Shown here: piece by piece, positions 15,942-20,321 of the stretch | How positions within the stretch are numbered: position 1 is the first letter of the stretch | How the letters are laid out: each line of letters opens with the position of its first letter | IMG/VR virus record: IMGVR_UViG_3300027844_000093 | Coordinates: 1-20,321 of that record | DNA: 20,321 nt | Reading direction: 5' to 3' (one strand) | Origin: a virus | Made by a program: the position numbers and the translations under genes | The notes under the pieces: generated by a model | Seen by the model: the letters and a program-made list of their open reading frames with translations, nothing else | The model's database searches: none | What the model was told of the DNA's origin: nothing

Positions 15942-16751
15942 TTAACTAGTGTATGAACCTGTACCTGTAAATCTCATTATAGTATAGATACCTGATGTAC
16001 TTACTGCTGGAGAACCTGTAGTTGTTCCTGAATAACTAGCTGTTGGAACTTTAAGCACTACAATTCCACTTTGTCCAAGATTAGTAGATGTTCCATTAGA
16101 ACCTCCGCCATTTCCTGTATTTGCTGTAGCTGCCCATCCTGTACCATTTGCACCAACTAATCCAGTACCATAATATCCTTTACCACCACCAGCACCAGCT
16201 GAATAATAAAGATTATTACCTATAACACTAATTTGTGAACCCGCTCCACCAGTACCTCCTGTACCACCTGAAGAATTAGTCCCAGCACCTACTTTACCAC
16301 CACCACCGCCACCGCCATATCCTGAACCACCTTGACCATTACCACCTGCATTACCTTGTCCTGCTGTACCTGCACCACCTGCACCATCAGTATTATCACC
16401 ACCACCTCCACCACCAGAACCTCCAGCAGCTCCAGCACTATCAGGAAGTCCACCACCACCACCTGCTGTGGAAGTAATAGTTGCAAGACCAGAACCAGAT
16501 AATACAGAATTAGTGCCATTAGTATTGTTTGCTCCGCCTCCACCAATAGCAGATATTGTTAAAACTGTCTCTAAAGCAACTTCAGAATATGTAGCCTGAA
16601 GCACTCCGCCGCCACCACCGCCACCTTGATAATAATCAACAGAAGCACCACTATATGAATTACCACCGCCGCCACCAGCAACTACAAGATATTCTATATC
16701 ATAAGGTTGTGCTGATGATGTGCCTTGTAACATTCTAAAGCTAGTAAACAT
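15942..16751 (-). CDS. Glycine-rich tail adhesin / fibre tip protein
   Basis: The 269-aa product has a short N-terminus, the segment YDIEYLVVAGGGGG (17-30), then long glycine-rich runs (about 40-210) with GGGGGG blocks split by Asn, Ser, Thr and Ala, a strand SGIVVLKVP near 229-237, and a C-terminus YTIMRFTGTGSYTS. The 'EYLVVAGGGGGG ... SGIVVLRYP ... FTGSGSYT' layout is widespread in phage and bacterial adhesins. In some T-even-like adhesins such glycine runs fold as packed polyglycine helices that expose variable loops binding the host. It probably decides host range. Start at 16751 shares a base with the stop of the 318-aa gene. The repeats are a possible site of recombination or assembly error. 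Confidence 0.82.
   Translation of the reverse strand: MFTSFRMLQGTSSAQPYDIEYLVVAGGGGGNSYSGASVDYYQGGGGGGGVLQATYSEVALETVLTISAIGGGGANNTNGTNSVLSGSGLATITSTAGGGGGLPDSAGAAGGSGGGGGGDNTDGAGGAGTAGQGNAGGNGQGGSGYGGGGGGGKVGAGTNSSGGTGGTGGAGSQISVIGNNLYYSAGAGGGKGYYGTGLVGANGTGWAATANTGNGGGSNGTSTNLGQSGIVVLKVPTASYSGTTTGSPAVSTSGIYTIMRFTGTGSYTS
16240..16690 (-). repeat. Low-complexity glycine-codon repeats
   Basis: On the plus strand this stretch is dense in CCA, CCG and CCT triplets (for example around 16295-16320, 16395-16425, 16605-16625 and 16660-16680), which are GGN glycine codons on the coding strand. The tracts differ in length and third base, and the local GC content is well above that of the surrounding AT-rich DNA. 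Such tracts can change length by slippage or recombine with similar fibre genes. Confidence 0.7.
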
Positions 16752-17707
16752 TAAGCGTATCCTGTTCCTGCTTGATTAGCATACCAATTAGTACCATCTG
16801 ATACGAATACATAAATATCAATACCTGAACCTAGAGTTGGAGCTGAACCACCATTCCATTTAATAGTACCTGACCAAGTAATACTTGTAGCAGTTGCGTG
16901 AACGATAGTAAATGATTTACCTGAAGTAGCTGCTGGCATTGTAATTGTCATTGTTCCAGAGCAAGAATATAATGTACCATCATCACTTAAATTAGGTGTA
17001 AACGATATAGATTTGGTTGTCTTGGTTTCAGTAATTGCCTCTAAAGTAACATTTCCTGTAAGAGTTCCTCCAGCTAATGGTAGTTTAGTTGAGTCAGCGG
17101 GTAAGTTAGTTAAAGCAGAACCATCTATTGCTGGTAATGCACCAGTAAGTTTAGAAGATGACATACCAGCTATTTTTCCATCTGTTACATTAGCGTCTAA
17201 TATTTTAGCAGTGATTACTGCATCATTTGCGATGGTTAGAGATGTTGCTCCTGTTACATCACCTGTATGTGTAGCATTGGTTACTTTCGCTGTGTTAGCA
17301 GTTATTTCTGTATTGATTGAGTTAGCAAGTTTGTCAGTAGTTACATTATCATCTACAATATTTGCTGTAGCCACTACATCAGCATCATTAATAACAGTTC
17401 CATTTAAAGTAACTGCTTTTTCAGCAGGATAAGTACAAAATACATCACTTGTCCCTGCTAAAGTAATTTTTGAACCAGAGTTACTAGACTCTAGGACTGT
17501 ATCTCTGGATAAAGTTGTGCCTGATAAAGTATAAGTGCCTAAACCTACTTCCCAGTTATCACCACTAACAATAGAGTAATAAGTAGTGTTTGCATTACCA
17601 ATAACAGAAAATGCTTGAAAGCCAGCTTCTGCTCCTGCTAATACAACTGTAATTGTACCAGTCGTGGTAGTTGTTTCTTTGACTCTATCTTTAAATACAA
17701 GTGCCAT
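16751..17707 (-). CDS. Tail fibre protein with virion-attachment N-terminus
   Basis: The 318-aa product starts MALVFKDRVKETTTTTGTIT and has GFQAFSVIGNANTTYYSIVS (29-48), YTLSGTTLSRDTVLESSNSG (58-77) and the segment VFCTYPAEKAV. This N-terminal module (about 100 aa) recurs in marine phage structural proteins and likely attaches the fibre. The middle is a repetitive Thr/Ala/Asp-rich stretch (105-195, with IVDDNVTTDKLANSIN and ANDAVITAKILDANVTDGKI), typical of a trimeric fibre shaft, then KLPLAGGTLTGNVTL (about 206-220), a common fibre motif, and a beta-rich C-terminal domain ending WYANQAGTGYA. Start at 17707 has a GAGGATTAATC ribosome site. It overlaps the glycine-rich gene by TAATG, so shaft and tip are made together. 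Confidence 0.82.
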   Translation of the reverse strand: MALVFKDRVKETTTTTGTITVVLAGAEAGFQAFSVIGNANTTYYSIVSGDNWEVGLGTYTLSGTTLSRDTVLESSNSGSKITLAGTSDVFCTYPAEKAVTLNGTVINDADVVATANIVDDNVTTDKLANSINTEITANTAKVTNATHTGDVTGATSLTIANDAVITAKILDANVTDGKIAGMSSSKLTGALPAIDGSALTNLPADSTKLPLAGGTLTGNVTLEAITETKTTKSISFTPNLSDDGTLYSCSGTMTITMPAATSGKSFTIVHATATSITWSGTIKWNGGSAPTLGSGIDIYVFVSDGTNWYANQAGTGYA

Positions 17708-17717
17708 GATTAATCCT

Positions 17718-18113
17718 CTATGCTAATGTTACTGTTAAATTGCCTGTTGTGATTTTAAATACATCACCAGAGTCAATAGTTTTGGTTGCATCTAGTGCTG
17801 TATGGTATAACATATTGCCACTTGAAGCTGCATCCCAAAGACCAATCCAACCTACTGTTCCCCATCCTGCTGTTGCAGTTGGAAAGGTTGCGTCTGCGTC
17901 TGAAGCTACAGAACCTGATGTACCAGAAGCAACTGCAAAAGAAGATGCAGTTCTAGCGTAAGAACCACCAGACACTTCTGTTCCTGTTCCAGCATCTGTA
18001 GGGTTTGCTGTGTGTAAAGAAATGTAAGGGTTATTCATACCTGCCCATGATGGTGTTCCGTTAAGACTTAAATTTAAAAGTGTGACTTCTAGGAAGTCTG
18101 ACATATCTGCCAT
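17718..18113 (-). CDS. Phage tail-fibre-type protein (Gp80-like), small virion protein
   Basis: The 131-aa product begins MADMSDFLEVTLLNLSLNGT and has YISLHTANPTDAGTGTEVSG (29-48) followed by GSYARTASSF. The pattern 'LHTADPG..G.EVSGG.YAR..V.F' marks a family found in many phages and usually labelled as tail-fibre or minor virion protein; the exact family name is from memory. The rest is beta-rich (VGWIGLWDAASSGNMLYHTA, DVFKITTGNLTVTLA). It is a single domain with no signal or membrane segment. Start at 18113 has a GAGGTAAATTATT ribosome site. It lies 6 bases after the adaptor gene and 10 before the fibre gene, linking head completion and fibre genes. Confidence 0.75.
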   Translation of the reverse strand: MADMSDFLEVTLLNLSLNGTPSWAGMNNPYISLHTANPTDAGTGTEVSGGSYARTASSFAVASGTSGSVASDADATFPTATAGWGTVGWIGLWDAASSGNMLYHTALDATKTIDSGDVFKITTGNLTVTLA

Positions 18114-18119
18114 AATAAT

Positions 18120-18746
18120 TTACCTCGTAGTTGTGGTTATAGACATTGGATGAGCAGGAAATTCCCCCTCATCATCTGATTTAGTTAAAGCATTAACACC
18201 TCTGTCATACATTGCTGACCAAGTTGCTAATCTCTCATCATTCATCAAGAATGGCTCTGCTTCACCAAGTGCTGCATAAAGCAGTAAATCAGGTGTGTTT
18301 GCTAACCAAAGGTTTGATGAAACTGTTGAACTCATATATGTAGGCTTGTAATAATAAAGCATTTGCAATGTATAAGCTGTGTCTGGTATTGGAGCAAATC
18401 TAAACTCTTGTCCTAATGCTGTATAAAATACAGGTAGTCCAGATGCTGTTGCTCTTGTGTTTCTAAAAAAGTTACTTGGAGATTGAAAAGTAACTGTTTG
18501 AATTGGGTCAGTAGAAGATATATGCAAATCTTTCATTGCTAAAAAGTCTGCTGGTATTTCTACTGTGCCATCTGCGGAAGTTGTAGTTGTAGTAACTATT
18601 TTAAGCATTGGTCTAATTCGCAAATCTCTAGCCAATCTATCTTCTGCTAATCTAATAAATTCAGGGATAGTAGCTGTCAAATCATCTCTAGCTAAATAAT
18701 TTGCTATGGTAGCCTGTAGCGTTGTATAGTCTGTAAAAAATGCCAT
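18120..18746 (-). CDS. Head-tail adaptor, SU10 type
   Basis: The 208-aa product starts MAFFTDYTTLQATIANYLAR and continues DDLTATIPEFIRLAEDRLAR (21-40), then DLRIRPMLKIVTTTTTSADG and EIPADFLAMKDLHI. These segments are typical of the adaptor proteins of SU10-like phages and of many siphoviruses, in which a helical bundle docks under the portal. Its presence with a DUF5309 capsid is the usual combination. Start at 18746 has an AGGAAGAATATAA ribosome site and follows directly on the stop of the 104-aa gene. A second adaptor of another type lies at 7220-7996, so two head-tail adaptors are present in the window. Confidence 0.8.
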   Translation of the reverse strand: MAFFTDYTTLQATIANYLARDDLTATIPEFIRLAEDRLARDLRIRPMLKIVTTTTTSADGTVEIPADFLAMKDLHISSTDPIQTVTFQSPSNFFRNTRATASGLPVFYTALGQEFRFAPIPDTAYTLQMLYYYKPTYMSSTVSSNLWLANTPDLLLYAALGEAEPFLMNDERLATWSAMYDRGVNALTKSDDEGEFPAHPMSITTTTR

Positions 18747-19061
18747 TTATATTCTTCCTGGTTTTGTTCTAAAAAATCTGTTGTCTGGGTGGTTTAAGAA
18801 AGCTTTAAATCTTTTCATATCTAGTATATGATGTCCACGACAAATACCATCTTGGGTTAATTTATCCCATACTGTATTGGGTAGAGCAGCTATTTTATTA
18901 CCAAATACATCTCCATCACCCCAAGTTGTTGAGGCATTATTAAATTCTTGTTTGTTCTGTTCTACAATATCTGATACATCTTGTATTGTTTCTATTACAT
19001 ACTTACCATCTCCAACATTATGTCTTTTTTGATGTCGGTATGATATTGGTTTTTTGTTCAT
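18747..19061 (-). CDS. Conserved small protein between capsid 1 and adaptor
   Basis: The 104-aa product starts MNKKPISYRHQKRHNVGDGK, is hydrophilic, and ends ILDMKRFKAFLNHPDNRFFR followed by TKPGRI. I recall similar proteins placed right after DUF5309-type capsid genes in marine phages, but none with a proven role. There are two notable parts: a basic N-terminus (HQKRHNVGDGKYVIETIQDV) and a Trp/Asp segment (ASTTWGDGDVFGNKIAALPN). A single Cys and a RGHHILD motif near residues 74-82 are present, but not enough to claim metal binding. The start at 19061 has a TAGGATAATT ribosome site just after the terminator at 19080-19097. Function unknown. Confidence 0.72.
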   Translation of the reverse strand: MNKKPISYRHQKRHNVGDGKYVIETIQDVSDIVEQNKQEFNNASTTWGDGDVFGNKIAALPNTVWDKLTQDGICRGHHILDMKRFKAFLNHPDNRFFRTKPGRI

Positions 19062-19074
19062 AATTATCCTAAAA

Positions 19075-19097
19075 AGATAAGCCCACCGAAGTGGGCT
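19075..19097 (-). terminator. Intrinsic terminator after major capsid protein 1
   Basis: On the minus strand AGCCCAC and GTGGGCT pair perfectly around a TTCG tetraloop (stem 19097-19091 with 19086-19080), followed at once by TATCTTTTT, a proper U tract. It lies 25 bases past the capsid stop, in a 61-base gap. It should end most transcripts from the capsid gene and lower expression of the 104-aa gene and those after it. Confidence 0.85.
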
Positions 19098-19122
19098 ATA
19101 TCAATATCTAAATTAAATTAGA

Positions 19123-20112
19123 TTAAGTAGCTAATAAATCAGCAACGATACCATGTGCTGCTTCATTATTTACTTGCAGAGTAAGCTCTGTAAGCATTTG
19201 GTGTTTTTCAGCATCACCATTTTTAGCTAACATATTAGACTGGAATGGTCTTAAAGTTGCTAAAGATAACATTGTAGGGTCAAGCACTAAAGCCTGTTCC
19301 CCATTTGGTGCATAGTCAGGTGTCATAAATCTATCAGGTACTACTGACATAACGCCAAAGTCTGATAAATAAACATCTGCTCCACCAATAATAGTAGTTT
19401 GCTTATTAGATGGTGCTGCATAACGCTGTGCTGCAATACCTGCAAAAGCTGATACTACTTGTTTTTGATAAGGTGGTACAACCAACATAGTTGGATTACC
19501 CCCTGCTTCAAATACTTTCTTAACAGCAATTTTAAGAGATGCTTCTGTAAACGCTGCTGTAGTACCAGTTGAACCTGCAGTTCTAATTGCTGAACCTGGA
19601 GGTGCTGCTGGTGCTGCTGGAGCTGCTCCTGATGTACCTGTACTTACTGAAGACCAATTGGTTCTAATCCAAGTTTGGATAGAAGCCAATTTTGGTGCTA
19701 CTGATGAGCTACCAGTTACAGGAGCTACATTACCAAGAATAGATTTCTCTATATCTCTTTTTAACTCTTGTCCTGCTTTGGCTAATTGATAAGCTGTTTC
19801 AGTCTTACGACCTGCTTTATCAACTGCGTCAAGCGTACCAGTAATATTTACTGTTTTACCCATAATTTGAGTTCTGTTAGTAGCTCTAACTGTAGGTACT
19901 GCTGTAAATGCTGCCGCATCTGCTCCTTCAATTAATGCTGTGTTAGCTGCTGCACCTAGTGTGTCAGTCTGCCATTCATGAAGTGTTGCTGTTGCTTTTG
20001 TTTTACCAATAGATGAAACTACTGGTGTTTCCGTTGGTGCGATATTGTAGATGGTGTTAGATAAATCCTCACGCATCCCAATCGCAGGTGTATATGCTGC
20101 GAATACTGCCAT
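19123..20112 (-). CDS. Major capsid protein 1 (DUF5309 / SU10 type)
   Basis: The 329-aa product starts MAVFAAYTPAIGMREDLSNT and has IYNIAPTETPVVSSIGKTKA (21-40) followed by TATLHEWQTDTL, the signature of the DUF5309 major head proteins of phage SU10 and many marine phages. A helix AYQLAKAGQELKRDIEKSIL (near 107-126) fits the spine helix. The second half has ILVVPP- and DVYLSDFGVMSVVPDRFM-type strands of the A domain. A Pro/Ala/Gly linker lies near 163-175. Start at 20112 has AAGGAGAAATAAC before the ATG. It is preceded by a scaffold-like C-terminus and followed by a strong terminator, as expected for the most abundant virion protein. It is not related by eye to capsid 2. Confidence 0.92.
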   Translation of the reverse strand: MAVFAAYTPAIGMREDLSNTIYNIAPTETPVVSSIGKTKATATLHEWQTDTLGAAANTALIEGADAAAFTAVPTVRATNRTQIMGKTVNITGTLDAVDKAGRKTETAYQLAKAGQELKRDIEKSILGNVAPVTGSSSVAPKLASIQTWIRTNWSSVSTGTSGAAPAAPAAPPGSAIRTAGSTGTTAAFTEASLKIAVKKVFEAGGNPTMLVVPPYQKQVVSAFAGIAAQRYAAPSNKQTTIIGGADVYLSDFGVMSVVPDRFMTPDYAPNGEQALVLDPTMLSLATLRPFQSNMLAKNGDAEKHQMLTELTLQVNNEAAHGIVADLLAT

Positions 20113-20124
20113 TGTTATTTCTCC

Positions 20125-20321
20125 TTACATTAAGTTTTCAAATATAGAAGCTGCATCTCTGGCATCACCAGATTTCATTAGCCTCTGTTGTAATTTCTTT
20201 TGTTTATCAGTTACATTCTGCTTTACCTTTGCTCCACCTTTAATCATCTTGGGAGCATTAGCTACTTTCTTTTTAACGCCAGCTTTACCTGCCATTAATT
20301 TATCGTATTGTGCAGCTTTAT
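20125..20321 (-). CDS. C-terminus of scaffold-like protein (module 1), 5' end outside the window
   Basis: The open frame enters at the right edge and ends with TAA at 20125, 12 bases before the capsid 1 start; 64 codons are visible. The product is basic (AGKAGVKKKVANAPKMIKGG) and then KLQQRLMKSGDARDAASIFE, finishing with NLM. The 'RL.KSG...DAASIFE.L' ending is one I associate with scaffold-type proteins just before DUF5309 capsid genes, in which a helical C-terminus contacts the capsid protein. It is also the position expected for a scaffold. Without the N-terminus a protease-scaffold fusion cannot be excluded. Confidence 0.7.
   Translation of the reverse strand, partial: KAAQYDKLMAGKAGVKKKVANAPKMIKGGAKVKQNVTDKQKKLQQRLMKSGDARDAASIFENLM

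Noticed and set aside
16289-16546. Minus-strand 85-aa frame rich in Val/Leu
   Set aside because: Shifted reading of the glycine-codon repeats of the adhesin gene; the glycine frame has the known layout and both ends.
17013-17961. Plus-strand open frames of 139 and 73 aa
   Set aside because: Shadows of the fibre and 131-aa genes; no ribosome site and opposite to all neighbours.
1-20321. tRNA genes, CRISPR arrays, integrase, transposase or attachment sites
   Set aside because: No cloverleaf-like sequence, regular repeats or recombinase motifs were seen; gaps between genes are too short for most of them.

Overview
The window looks like part of a tailed bacteriophage genome, most likely a marine virus with a short (podovirus-type) tail. 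Every convincing gene lies on the minus strand, so transcription runs from base 20321 towards base 1. Genes are packed almost without gaps. Stop and start codons often share a base (TAATG), and most starts have a clear AGGAG-type ribosome binding site. The DNA is AT-rich. Short tail is inferred from a nozzle-like tail gene plus internal virion (ejection) proteins and the absence of any tape-measure, tube or sheath gene. Several small proteins (the 104, 131, 318, 269, 120 and 69 aa products) resemble types I know from marine phage genomes; this is recall, not a search.

Layout in transcription order. (A) 20321-15567: C-terminus of a scaffold-like protein, a DUF5309/SU10-type major capsid protein, an intrinsic terminator, a 104-aa unknown, an SU10-type adaptor, then a fibre/adhesin cassette (131, 318, glycine-rich 269 and 120 aa). 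(B) 15567-14876: two iron-sulfur cluster genes, an ErpA-type carrier and an IscU-type scaffold, joined to each other and to the upstream gene by TAATG overlaps. (C) 14873-8005: two small proteins, terminase large subunit, portal, a near-consensus sigma70 promoter, a 74-aa unknown, a scaffold protein, a second and different major capsid protein, two decoration-like proteins and a hairpin terminator. (D) 7996-1: head-tail adaptor, a run of small lysine-rich proteins, a nozzle-like 751-aa tail protein, then gp13-like, gp14-like and a very large internal virion protein that runs off the left edge.

Parts C and D make a coherent T7-like packaging, head, tail and ejection order. Part A carries a second scaffold plus capsid plus adaptor set of a different lineage. 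So the window holds two capsid modules, which is either real biology or a joined assembly. The iron-sulfur pair sits between the two modules. It keeps all ligand cysteines and even the HscA-binding LPPVK motif of IscU, so it probably plugs into the host ISC pathway. That favours a host with an ISC system (for example a gammaproteobacterium) over one with only SUF, although this is inference.

No tRNA, rRNA, CRISPR array, integrase or insertion sequence was seen, and no intergenic stretch exceeds about 70 bases.
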